DNA of 64,000 nt from NCBI GenBank assembly GCA_000149225.2, contig CM000694.1, positions 2,047,623 through 2,111,622 on the forward strand, written 5' to 3'. The notes below the pieces were generated by a model. It was not told the origin of the DNA, searched no databases, and saw only the letters and a list, made by a program, of their open reading frames with translations. Below are positions 33,346 to 42,111 of the stretch, in pieces. The position numbers were made by a program, and so were the translations under genes. Source of the stretch: Lachancea kluyveri NRRL Y-12651. Taxonomy: Eukaryota > Ascomycota > Saccharomycetes > Saccharomycetales > Saccharomycetaceae. Position 1 is the first letter of the stretch; each line of letters opens with the position of its first letter.

Positions 33346-33962
33346 ATGGTATGTAGAATCATCTGTCACTTTCACTACGACATAGTCTACTAACGGTCAC
33401 CGCATAGTTAAAACTCCGTCAACTGCAAAAGCAGAAAAAAGAACAGTTGAATAACGGCAGTTGCGCACAGCCAAAGACAAACACCACGCTCAGCGCATCC
33501 CAAATAAGGTTGAAAAAGGATTTGGACTCTTTGGAATTACCACCGACGGTATCAGCAGACACTAGCGGGCTAGAAAGCTCATCAACGCTTTTCTTCACCA
33601 TCCACCCTGATGAAGGATACTACAAACCAGGGTATTTCAGGTTTTCGCTTTTTTTCAAAGACACATATCCGATCGAGCCACCGGCAGTCAAGTGTGTGAA
33701 CAAGATATACCATCCAAACATCGACACTCAGGGAAATGTCTGCTTAAACATTCTGCGTGAGGACTGGTCTCCCGTACTGGATTTACAGAGTGTTGTGATT
33801 GGGCTGTTGTTTTTATTTTTGGAGCCCAACGACAAAGATCCATTGAATAGAATGGCAGCCCAAGAGTTGAGCAAGAGCCCTGCTGATTTCAAAAGACATG
33901 TACAAAGAAGCTTGGGAGGCAACCAAGTACATGGAGAGTACTTTGACTACGTGTTAAATTAG
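33346..33962 (+). CDS. UBC12: NEDD8/Rub1-conjugating enzyme E2 Ubc12 (spliced)
   Basis: E2 that transfers the ubiquitin-like Rub1/NEDD8 to cullins such as Cdc53. The coding sequence is joined from 33346-33348 and 33408-33962, giving 185 aa (S. cerevisiae 188). Exon 1 is exactly the ATG. The spliced start reads MLKLRQLQKQKKEQ, nearly the S. cerevisiae N-terminus, which docks in the Uba3 E1. The UBC fold follows, with HPNIDTQGNVCLNILREDW holding the catalytic Cys113 and the downstream SPVLDLQSV...LFLFLEPN helix. The family's E2 core is complete. The S. cerevisiae gene also has an intron at its extreme 5' end, so intron position is conserved. An ATG at 33447 would drop the E1-binding tail and is not preferred. 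Confidence 0.95.
33349..33407 (+). other. Spliceosomal intron in UBC12
   Basis: A 59-nt intron directly after the start ATG: 5' site GTATGT, perfect branch point TACTAAC (33388-33394), 3' site TAG ending at 33407. It lies between codons 1 and 2 (phase 0). Confidence 0.92.
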
Positions 33963-34222
33963 CTATGGTATTGACAAGTTGAGCGGGTTTCTGCACTGCA
34001 GAAGAAGAACACATCACGGTAGAGAATATGGTTGTGTGACTGGGAAAAGACAGACATTCTAAATTCAGTAGAGAAAACCATGTATTTAAATGGAAGCTAT
34101 ACAAAACAGTAAAGAAAGACGTATGCAACAAAAGTCGAGAAAGAGAAAGAAACGGACTGAGAATCGAGAACCAGCTGATTCATAATGGTGGCCAGATATC
34201 GGTTGATAAATGTGTAGAAGAT

Positions 34223-34471
34223 TCAAACTCTGATGTGGTCACTCACAGTTTCGACTTCATCATTGTCTGAGCTGATCACGACGGTTGGTCTCTTATCTTT
34301 GTTACCAGCGTTGGCTATAGAATAGTTGGCGACAGGCCTAGAAATTGTGCTGTAGTTTGACTTTGTGATAGTTGGAAACGTTGTAGATTTAATAGTAGAT
34401 TTTGGGACAAAACACCTAGAAGTAGTGTTAAGAGCCTTGATGGATTGGGTGAAAGTTCTAGTGAAAGTCAT
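34223..34471 (-). CDS. Small putative mitochondrial protein
   Basis: An 82-codon ORF of unknown function. The N-terminal half (starting MTFTRTFTQSIKAL) is rich in Arg, Lys, Ser and Thr with no acidic residue for about 55 positions, the profile of a mitochondrial presequence; a possible processing site lies near NYSTISRP. The C-terminal part is short and hydrophilic (ISSDNDEVETV). It lies between UBC12 and the chitin deacetylase, about where S. cerevisiae has the small uncharacterised gene YLR307C-A; I recall that position only from memory and cannot confirm homology. Its upstream region contains stress-type CCCCT sites. The distinct composition argues for a real gene, but it could be spurious. 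Confidence 0.5.
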   Translation of the reverse strand: MTFTRTFTQSIKALNTTSRCFVPKSTIKSTTFPTITKSNYSTISRPVANYSIANAGNKDKRPTVVISSDNDEVETVSDHIRV

Positions 34472-35512
34472 TGTATTAGATTGTTTGTTCTCGGTTAGAT
34501 TCGATTTCTGAGTCTAGTGAATTTAAAAACGATAAGAAACAAGACAGATAAGCAGAGCAGAATCCTTGATGTAAAATAGATATTTATATGTTTTCAGAAG
34601 AAGAGGAAATTGTCACCTCATCGCTTGGAATTAAACCGCAACCCATTGATGTTCTAGAAATGTCGCATCCCCCTTTTAAACGACGCCACATTGTACTGAC
34701 AAGATGCGTTTGTGCGATCCCACGCGACAGCCGCACTTTGGACCACGGCCATTTGACTCACCCGGCCCGAAGGGAGTTTGTCCCTTCAACCCGGATCCCA
34801 CGTTTTTGCCAAGCCTCTTGCATTATCATTTTTCTGCGTCGCGTGACGGCCGGATGGAGGCGCCGAGGGGCTCCATCCATTAGACCACGAGAGGGAGGGA
34901 CTCTGGAGAGATCGTCACGTGCTTTTTCGCGGAGCTCTCCATACTCGATGGGGCACGTGACTCGGTGTACAGGTGAAGCCAACGTCCGATACACCCATGC
35001 ACCAAGACAAGGCGGTGTCCTTTTGCTGTTGTAGACGTGTATATTTTCTAATGAACAATTCCCTGTGTATCTGTGAAATCAACGCGAATAGTACACCTGT
35101 GCATTCTCGTTTGCACATTTTTGAATTCTTGAGATCTCCTCCGTGGCAGACCACCCTTTTCCCGCAAGATTACTTCGGTGCTGTCCGTCTTCGAAGGTCG
35201 AGCACGGGTGTATAGTTTCCTTCTTTACTTTGATACCAGAGAAATGCGGTGGCAGAGAGACTGCTTTTACTTGTAATTTCATATATTGTGGGTTTTCACA
35301 CGTAGGATACACCTCTGACATTATTTGCTCGTGCCAGGGTAGTCTTGGCGTCAGACGACTGTTTTCTTATTTTGTGTCACAAAAATATCCAGGAGGTTGT
35401 ACTCAAATTATACAGAAACAAATGAGAGAAAGAAAAAAAAAAGAGGGCTATTCATCGTCCATCAAGAAATAGTCTTTGCCTCATCCAACATCTAACATTC
35501 ATATCTCATTCA
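34472..35512. other. Long GC-rich divergent intergenic region
   Basis: These 1041 bases lie between the small minus-strand ORF and the chitin deacetylase. The 34640-35000 part is clearly GC-richer than its surroundings and carries CCCCT/AGGGG (STRE-like) sites at 34670 and 34866, two CACGTG boxes (34916, 34954) and two short perfect hairpins. The 35370-35384 part carries Ndt80-type sites. A 148-codon plus-strand ORF (34588-35034) crosses these elements and looks accidental. Confidence 0.55.
35370..35384. promoter_or_regulatory. Overlapping divergent pair of Ndt80 middle sporulation elements
   Basis: GTCACAAAA (35376-35384, plus) and its partner GACACAAAA read on the minus strand (35378-35370) both fit the Ndt80 consensus GNCRCAAAW and overlap by three bases. 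The pair lies about 130 bases before the chitin deacetylase ATG. Chitin deacetylase genes are mid-sporulation Ndt80 targets in S. cerevisiae. Confidence 0.75.
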
Positions 35513-36493
35513 ATGAAACTAATTTCCGTTTTACCACTAGCTTTTCTACATCCACTTGTTGTAAGTACCTCTGAAACTTGTGGACATGAAGAAATAGCCA
35601 AACGACAGCCTGTTGGCAGACTAGGCTCAATTCGCAACCGCTTTACACAAACACCTTTTCCGAGCTGGTTGCACGAATTTACAGGTTTAGAAGAATGGCC
35701 CGGATTGGACCCACCTTATATTCCTTTAGATTTCATAGATTTCAGTAAAATCCCAAACTATGAGCCTTACCCACAGGGAAAATGCGGTGTCAACCCTAGA
35801 GAATCGTGCTCCTTTGATTGTGACAAGTGTGTAGAACCTGATGATGTTTATACATGCTCCAAACTTTCCCAAACTTTTGATGACGGACCCTCTAGCGCTA
35901 CTGAAAAATTGTTGAGAAGCTTGAACCACAAGACCACCTTTTTCAATTTAGGTATAAACGTTGTGAATAATCCAATAATTTACAAAAAAATTTTAGAAGA
36001 GGGTCACTTGATAGGTACCCATACATGGTCCCACCCGTTTCTACCAAGTTTATCCAATGAACAAATTATTGCTCAGATTGAATGGTCTATTTGGGCAATG
36101 AACGCCACTGGTAACCATACTCCAAAATGGTTTAGGCCTCCTTATGGAGCAATAGATAACAGGATTAGAGCAATAACCAGACAGTTTGGATTGCAGGCTG
36201 TGTTGTGGGATTACGACAGCTTTGATTGGAAGTTGTTATCTAACGATGATTCTAGAACCGAAGAAAACATCTATAGTGACGTTAAGGAATGGAAAAAAGT
36301 GGGCAGAGGTATAATCTTAGAGCACGATGGTGCTAGAAAAACTGTAGATGTTGGTATAAATGTATCTGAAATAATTGGTGATGACCAAATGACTGTAGCA
36401 CAATGTATCGGAGGTATCGATTACATCAAAGAATATCCGTCAAGAAGCTTCAGGGAAAAAAATCTATTGGGTGCAAACAGACGCAACAAATAG
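35513..36493 (+). CDS. CDA2: Chitin deacetylase (ascospore wall)
   Basis: Removes acetyl groups from chitin to give the chitosan layer of the ascospore wall. The 326-aa product has a cleavable-looking signal peptide (MKLISVLPLAFLHPLVVST) and a Cys-rich region (CGVNPRESCSFDCDKC). The NodB polysaccharide-deacetylase domain has TFDDGP near residue 121, the metal site THTWSHP near 170, then RPPYG and a WDYDSFDW segment. N-glycosylation sequons (NATG, NHTP) are present. Length is like S. cerevisiae Cda1/Cda2 (301/312). S. cerevisiae has a tandem pair here (YLR307W, YLR308W); this window has one, so either name could apply. An Ndt80 site pair upstream fits sporulation-specific expression. Confidence 0.94.
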   Translation: MKLISVLPLAFLHPLVVSTSETCGHEEIAKRQPVGRLGSIRNRFTQTPFPSWLHEFTGLEEWPGLDPPYIPLDFIDFSKIPNYEPYPQGKCGVNPRESCSFDCDKCVEPDDVYTCSKLSQTFDDGPSSATEKLLRSLNHKTTFFNLGINVVNNPIIYKKILEEGHLIGTHTWSHPFLPSLSNEQIIAQIEWSIWAMNATGNHTPKWFRPPYGAIDNRIRAITRQFGLQAVLWDYDSFDWKLLSNDDSRTEENIYSDVKEWKKVGRGIILEHDGARKTVDVGINVSEIIGDDQMTVAQCIGGIDYIKEYPSRSFREKNLLGANRRNK

Positions 36494-36977
36494 TGTACAA
36501 ATCGACATGATTTAATCTTTTAGATATTTTATCTTACAAGCTTTATTCAAGTAGATTTGGTATCATAGACCAACGATTGTTTACAAAGTACGCAAATAAC
36601 AACAATGAATATATAAATATACATACATGTGTAATGGATAGATAAACGGCTAATCGATACTAACAAAAAAGGAGACGAAGAAAAAATGTGTCTAATTAGA
36701 AACAAGTTTCTTTGATTTATCATTTGGCGGCAATCCCTGGGACTTGGCACTAACTTCGAAATTAGTAGGCTTTAAAATTTAGATTTATTCTGGCAAAAGG
36801 GCCCGCACAACTGAATGAAAAAATATGCAGCTAGCTTCGACCTTATGTGAAAATTTTACATAAGTAACAGGGCAAAATAGTGTATACTACTGTTTACTTA
36901 AACAGTGTTGTATCGAATAGCTACTGCATATCAAAAAATAATATAATGCAAGGAGAGCCATAGCCATCGAGAAATAG
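36494..36977. other. Convergent intergenic region
   Basis: This AT-rich spacer lies between the 3' ends of the chitin deacetylase and the methyltransferase. It holds alternating AT stretches (about 36606-36628) typical of yeast 3' ends. No gene is visible. Confidence 0.5.
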
Positions 36978-37841
36978 CTAATAAGCTCTTTTCCTTGCCA
37001 AAAAATAAACTGTACCCCATTCAACTCTGGTCTCGGTATCCTCGCTCCAACCAAATGTTTCTTTCAACTCATCAACAAACATATCCGCAATATTTTTTCC
37101 ATCCTTTCCATGTCTTTTCTGCCATGTGTGGTAGGCACTCCAGCTGTACAAATAATTCCTAAATGATCTCATGGTATACTTATACTTGTTGATTTGAAAC
37201 TCCGTCTTTTTTTCACTTTTCAAAGGAATATATTCATGTTTTTCAATATCAGTAAACTTTTCTTTTGGAATAATAATATCTCTACCAAAAAACCTCAAAA
37301 AGTCCTTACCAGGCTGTTCCCAACACGGCCCCATGTAACGATCATCTCTGTAAACATACTTTTCGTAAATTTTATTGGCTTCAGAGAAGTCTAAAAATAT
37401 AGGTTCAACATAGAACCAAAATGCTAAAGTCCCCCCAGGCCTTAAAATTTGGTAGGACTCGTGAAAGAATTCCTCGTGTTTAACCCAATGAATACTTTCT
37501 GCACCAGTAATCATGTCAATTGAATTTTCCTCAAAATTCTCCGACAACTTTTCGGCTGAAACAATTTCAAATCGAATTCTTTGTTTATCCCTTGCAGGTA
37601 ATTCTTGACGCAATTTGTTAGCAGGCTCCAACATTTTAGAAGATAGATCAGTCCCAACCACAGTATCAAAGTATTTTAATAAAGGGAAAGTTGCAATCCC
37701 AGTACCGCATCCAACGTCAACTACTGCTCCCTTTTTGGCTTGATGATAATTCATGATTGCGTCATATAAACTGTCAGGATATGTAGGTCTATTGTCCTTG
37801 TAATAATCTGAGTCAAATTTATTTTCAGCATAGGTCGCCAT
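36978..37841 (-). CDS. TMT1: Tmt1/Crg1-type SAM-dependent methyltransferase
   Basis: Class I methyltransferase related to S. cerevisiae Tmt1 (methylates trans-aconitate and the leucine intermediate 3-isopropylmalate) and Crg1. The 287-aa product (family about 291-299) has the AdoMet motif I VVDVGCGTGIA at about residues 40-50, the acidic post-I TDLSSKM, MITGAESIHWV, ILRPGGTLAFWFYVEP and a C-terminal WSAYHTWQKRHG block, all in Tmt1 order. Two perfect Leu3-type palindromes about 140-170 bases upstream tie it to leucine biosynthesis and favour Tmt1 over Crg1. It lies between the chitin deacetylase and IMH1, where S. cerevisiae has no such gene (TMT1 and CRG1 are elsewhere). Ortholog assignment is inferred; the family is certain. 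Confidence 0.8.
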   Translation of the reverse strand: MATYAENKFDSDYYKDNRPTYPDSLYDAIMNYHQAKKGAVVDVGCGTGIATFPLLKYFDTVVGTDLSSKMLEPANKLRQELPARDKQRIRFEIVSAEKLSENFEENSIDMITGAESIHWVKHEEFFHESYQILRPGGTLAFWFYVEPIFLDFSEANKIYEKYVYRDDRYMGPCWEQPGKDFLRFFGRDIIIPKEKFTDIEKHEYIPLKSEKKTEFQINKYKYTMRSFRNYLYSWSAYHTWQKRHGKDGKNIADMFVDELKETFGWSEDTETRVEWGTVYFLARKRAY

Positions 37842-38922
37842 TTTAAAATAAATTGCTAATTATTTGCCATTAAATAAATGAAGAGCAGAGCCAACGATGT
37901 GAACAGAGTAAAGCTTTAATTCTTCTTAAAAAGACACTCTTCGTTTCCTTCTTATATGTTTGCGTATATAACTCAGCCACCGGTACCGGCAAAAGTGACC
38001 GGTACCGGTGAAAATTCAAACTGGCAAAAGGGTAATACTGTCGCGCACGAATAATGAGTAATATAGTCATAATTTGCAGAGGAAAAATTGCTTGTAAATG
38101 AAAATTTCAACCTAGTAATGATTTAAGTAAAAATTTGGTTAATAGAAACGTTTTCAACACCTAAAATTTTCGAAAAGTTTCATCCACCACATGTGATATA
38201 TTATGGACAGTAGAAAACATATAAAAAACGGTAATTTTTTTTTAATTGTACGTCTATTTGGAAAAGATGCCACGGGTATGCTTATAGAATAACTCATTAT
38301 CGTTTCCAATCTTGTTACCCAAAAACATTTAACTATGTATTGGAATACAGCATCCTGTGTGATTGTCTAAAGGTGAAATCAATGCTCCTGCCTTCACTAG
38401 TGGATATCAAAGTTTCTGTGGAGCAACTTCTAAATCTAAGATGATTAAGAGCTATGAAATTTTCACTTCAAAATCCTAAATACTAGACCCCCATCATAAC
38501 CTGTTGATTATAATACAATAAGACTAAATTACAGTCTACAGTTATTAGATGCCCATCGTATGTTACTAAGAGCATAATTAAAACATGAATTAGCAGGTTG
38601 AAACTATTCATCTGTCAGGCTTATAGCTTCAAAAAAACCTAGTTATTTGATAGAAACTTACATATGGCAATTCACGTTGACTCTCACAGTCTTCGACCTT
38701 TTGGTGGGTAGTCCAATCATGGACGAGCTCTAAAAGTGATACATCAAATTAAAATTTGCAGTATGAACGAAAGCAGCTCATCTTTCTGATATCGTATAAC
38801 TGCTAATTACCAAGACCATGCGAATTGCCCGTTGACGGAAATTATAGTACAAGTGTATAGTATTTTCAACACAAGAAACGGCTACCAAACGTTATACGAA
38901 TTGACTTAGTAAATTACGTATA
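37842..38922. other. Intergenic, methyltransferase promoter to IMH1 3' end
   Basis: These 1081 bases contain the Leu3-type site pair and a TATA-like element near 37966-37971 in the part nearest the methyltransferase. The remaining 850 or so bases are AT-rich with no ORF or RNA gene I can support. This is long for a same-strand spacer. Confidence 0.55.
37978..38010 (-). promoter_or_regulatory. Tandem Leu3-type sites (CCGGTACCGG x2)
   Basis: CCGGTACCGG occurs at 37980-37989 and again at 37999-38008, 19 bases centre to centre. The whole 33-base block is an inverted repeat with 12-base arms (CACCGGTACCGG). CCGG-NN-CCGG is the binding site of the zinc-cluster factor Leu3, which activates with alpha-isopropylmalate. 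The sites lie just upstream of a TATA-like sequence, in the right place to drive the methyltransferase. Confidence 0.82.
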
Positions 38923-41814
38923 TCATCTAAGGGACATTAGCAGGCGTTTCTCATCATTGCTGTCTAAGTGCAACAACATTGAAACAACAGGCAGTAATTG
39001 ACTTCTCTGTTCCCTATGTTCTAAAAAGCCCAATAAAACATTCTTAATGTATGCTATCTTTTCATTAAGTTCAGACCGAGTATCGGTGCTCACTGTGTTA
39101 GAGGATGATTCATTAACCAAAGATGGACGGCGTGATACGGAATCTGAAGCATTATCTGATAGTGTAAATGTACTCGAGTTGGATCGACTAGGTGGAACGG
39201 GGGAGTTTCCCTCTTTCAGAAGATTTAATTGAGTAGAAACAGTCTTATAGTTCTTAGAAAGTCTATCCAACTTTTTATTCAAGTCTTTATTCAAATCCTT
39301 TAGTTCTTCATTAATGTTTTCAGTGTCGCGGATCTTTTTTTCGGATCTCGATAAAGCCTCCTTTAAGCTAGAAACTACATTATCAAGCTCACCAGAACTT
39401 TCAGCACTAGCACTACTCTTTCTTTGCATGTTTCTGTTTACAGAGCTCAGGTGTTCAATCTCAGATTGTTGCTGTTTTATTTTCAGGTTGAGAGTGTGAA
39501 TTTCTGATTTCAGTTCCATGTTCAGCTCTCTAAGCTCTTGTATTTCTCTAGTTTTTCTAGAAGTTTGCAAAGTTAATTCAGACTGCAACTTAGATTTTTC
39601 CTCAAGAGTAATTGCAAACTTCTCCTGTAACTCTTTAAGTTTGATCCCTCTATCATTTTCACTATCAGCTAGTAATCTACGCATCGTGTTGGTTTCACGA
39701 GTTCTTTCTTGCAAAATGCTTGTACTTTCATTTAATTCATCCTCAAGAGATAGAATCCTCTTATTGGACTCCTTCAACTTAACGTTCAATTCTTCACATT
39801 GCCTCCTGATTGAATCAACTTGATCGTTAGAATTGCTTTTCATGTTCTGCAGTGTGTCGTATTTTTCTTGGAGAATATCGAGCCTTTCAGAGAGCTTCCC
39901 ATTTTCCTTAATGTATTGCTCTAAAGAACCATCATTTTTTTTTACATCCTTCTTCAGAGATTCGTTCTCCTTCGTAAGAGTATCAAGTTTTTTAGAAAGA
40001 TGTTCGTTCTCAAGCTTAGCATCCCTCAGCGAATTTTTTGTAGTTTCCTCTTTAACGTTATAGTCTCTTATCTGTTGCTCCAAATAAGATATGGTCTTCT
40101 CTTTCTGAGTGATTGATAATTTCATAACTGATTCGTTTTTTTTCAAGAAATTATATTCCCTCAGTTGATCAGCTAAGGTGTTGCTCTCCTTTCTAATTTT
40201 AGAAATAAATTCCTTTGATTCGCTCAAATTCTTCTTAAGCTCATCCTTTTCTTGGTGAGATTTTGCTAGTGCCGTTTGTAAAGTCTTTGTTTCATTTTCT
40301 AGTTTAACTTTCTTTTCGTTTACGTCAGCAACTTTCTTATTCAACTCATTCAAATTTTTCTCATAATTTTTGATAACGTCAGAGTTGTTGTTGCGTAAAC
40401 TTTCTAACTGCATCTTCAAATCCTCTACTTCATGATTCTTGACACCATTAGCATTTTTGATCTGATCCTTTGCCTCAACAAGTTCGTTACCAACCTCCTT
40501 CAGCATGTCTTTGACGTTGTCTAGCTCCTCGATTTTAGATTTTAAGGAACTTTGCAAATCTTTATGTGCTACTTGTAAGTCCTCGTATTCACTTTGCAGA
40601 CCTGCCAGCTGCTCACTCAACTGTTTAGCCCTTGCTTCTACACCTTCTAAATCTTTCGTTTGTAACACTAAGCTTTCATATTTGATCTTCCAATCTTCAG
40701 ACTCTTTCTGCAACTCTTTTAGCTTGTTGAAATCTTCAAGTAATTGTTCATATCTTACTTTTGCTTCAATGGCGAGTGCGGCATCGCCAGGAGAAGATGA
40801 TTTTTCCTGGAAAGCTTGGGATTCTTCCGAGTGCACTTCTTCACTGGGATCAGATGCCTTTTTAGCCCTATTTTTTTTGTTCTTCTTTTTTTTAGACTTG
40901 GAGAGGTTCGATGTGGGAGTAGAAACCTTGGCTCCTGCCATGGATTTTTCTTCTTCTTGCCTGGTATCCCTTTCTTCAATCAGTTCATTAATCTTTTCCT
41001 TGAACGATTGAACCAGTTTTTCATTTCTGGAGTTTTCACTCCTTTGAGTATCTAGTTCCTTAGAAAGATTGTCAGAAATATCCTTCTGTTTTTTAAGTGC
41101 TTCCTCTGTACCTTGCAAGCTAACTTCACAATTTTTTAGCGAAGAGATGGTTTCAGTTATCTTTTCGTCTTTCAACTTTAGCTCTTTCTTGTGATTAGCT
41201 TCCAATTGCTGGATTTCAGACGTGTATTTTTCTTCTAATTTTCTACCCTTTTCCTCTTCTTCCGAAGCTCTCTTTAATAAAGCCTCATTCTCAGACTTGT
41301 AGAGCTTTGATTTTTCTTCAAGTTCAGATTTCAGTTTCTCGAGCTCAGTTTCCAACTTTGAAGTATCATTATCAGCATTAGAAGGATCGGGTGTTTCGGT
41401 AACCGGAAATACTTCGAGTTTAGATTCAAGCTCTTGAATTTTCTTTTGATTTTCAGACTGTTCCGTGGTCAGCCTCTTGATTTCATCATTTAGCATAGTT
41501 GTTTTCATTTCAACATTTTGAAAGAAAGTGTTAAGAGACTCATGATCATCAACACTAGCTATAGGAGTGTTTTCTGTCAAAATTTGTTGGATCTTATCAA
41601 ATTGCTCACTTTTGAGCTTTTCATTTTTGTACGCATTTAACAACAAAGGATACTTTTGCTCGTATTTCTCAAACTTTTTCAATTTGGCCTGGATTTCTTT
41701 AGGAAGGTCGCTGTTGCCATCTAATTGATCTTGACTAACGGTAAGATCTTCTGCGAGGCCCTTAGCTAGCTCATCCGTGAGATTTTTCCCAATTTGGGAA
41801 AGCTGCTTAAACAT
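38923..41814 (-). CDS. IMH1: GRIP-domain golgin Imh1
   Basis: Peripheral trans-Golgi coiled-coil tether recruited by Arl1 through its GRIP domain. The 963-aa product (S. cerevisiae 911) opens with MFKQLSQIGKNLTDELAKG, is almost wholly Lys/Glu/Leu/Ser-rich heptad coiled coil, has a basic Lys/Asn patch (KSKKKKNKKNRAKK) near residue 305, and ends with a GRIP domain (about 910-960, AYIKNVLLGFLEHREQR and LLPVVSMLLHLD). The order CDC25-IMH1, both on one strand, matches S. cerevisiae YLR310C/YLR309C. Its ATG is 297 bases from the CDC25 stop. Confidence 0.95.
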   Translation of the reverse strand: MFKQLSQIGKNLTDELAKGLAEDLTVSQDQLDGNSDLPKEIQAKLKKFEKYEQKYPLLLNAYKNEKLKSEQFDKIQQILTENTPIASVDDHESLNTFFQNVEMKTTMLNDEIKRLTTEQSENQKKIQELESKLEVFPVTETPDPSNADNDTSKLETELEKLKSELEEKSKLYKSENEALLKRASEEEEKGRKLEEKYTSEIQQLEANHKKELKLKDEKITETISSLKNCEVSLQGTEEALKKQKDISDNLSKELDTQRSENSRNEKLVQSFKEKINELIEERDTRQEEEKSMAGAKVSTPTSNLSKSKKKKNKKNRAKKASDPSEEVHSEESQAFQEKSSSPGDAALAIEAKVRYEQLLEDFNKLKELQKESEDWKIKYESLVLQTKDLEGVEARAKQLSEQLAGLQSEYEDLQVAHKDLQSSLKSKIEELDNVKDMLKEVGNELVEAKDQIKNANGVKNHEVEDLKMQLESLRNNNSDVIKNYEKNLNELNKKVADVNEKKVKLENETKTLQTALAKSHQEKDELKKNLSESKEFISKIRKESNTLADQLREYNFLKKNESVMKLSITQKEKTISYLEQQIRDYNVKEETTKNSLRDAKLENEHLSKKLDTLTKENESLKKDVKKNDGSLEQYIKENGKLSERLDILQEKYDTLQNMKSNSNDQVDSIRRQCEELNVKLKESNKRILSLEDELNESTSILQERTRETNTMRRLLADSENDRGIKLKELQEKFAITLEEKSKLQSELTLQTSRKTREIQELRELNMELKSEIHTLNLKIKQQQSEIEHLSSVNRNMQRKSSASAESSGELDNVVSSLKEALSRSEKKIRDTENINEELKDLNKDLNKKLDRLSKNYKTVSTQLNLLKEGNSPVPPSRSNSSTFTLSDNASDSVSRRPSLVNESSSNTVSTDTRSELNEKIAYIKNVLLGFLEHREQRSQLLPVVSMLLHLDSNDEKRLLMSLR

Positions 41815-42111
41815 GATCTATCTGATAGATAGCCCCGGTTCTCAACGGTGCAATAGGCCTTTAAAGAGGGTGAGCCTTTGTTTCGAGTAAGCCACTTGAC
41901 TGGACGCGAAATGCTTCGGAGAGGATGAAAACATCGGAAAAAAAAAATACCAAGAAAAAAAACCAATACAGGTCACCCGGATGTGTATATTCACAGGTAA
42001 AAAGATCATATATACTTCACTGGTAAGAATAAATAAGGCCATATAATATTTGTACTATACACTAAAATGTCCAAACAAAAAAAAAAGTAAAAGAAATTTC
42101 TTTGGGACAGT

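Noticed and set aside
34588-35034. 148-codon plus-strand ORF with an ATG start
   Set aside because: It crosses GC-rich hairpins, CACGTG and stress-type sites; the product is Arg/Pro/Cys-rich without any motif, consistent with chance translation of a GC-rich promoter.
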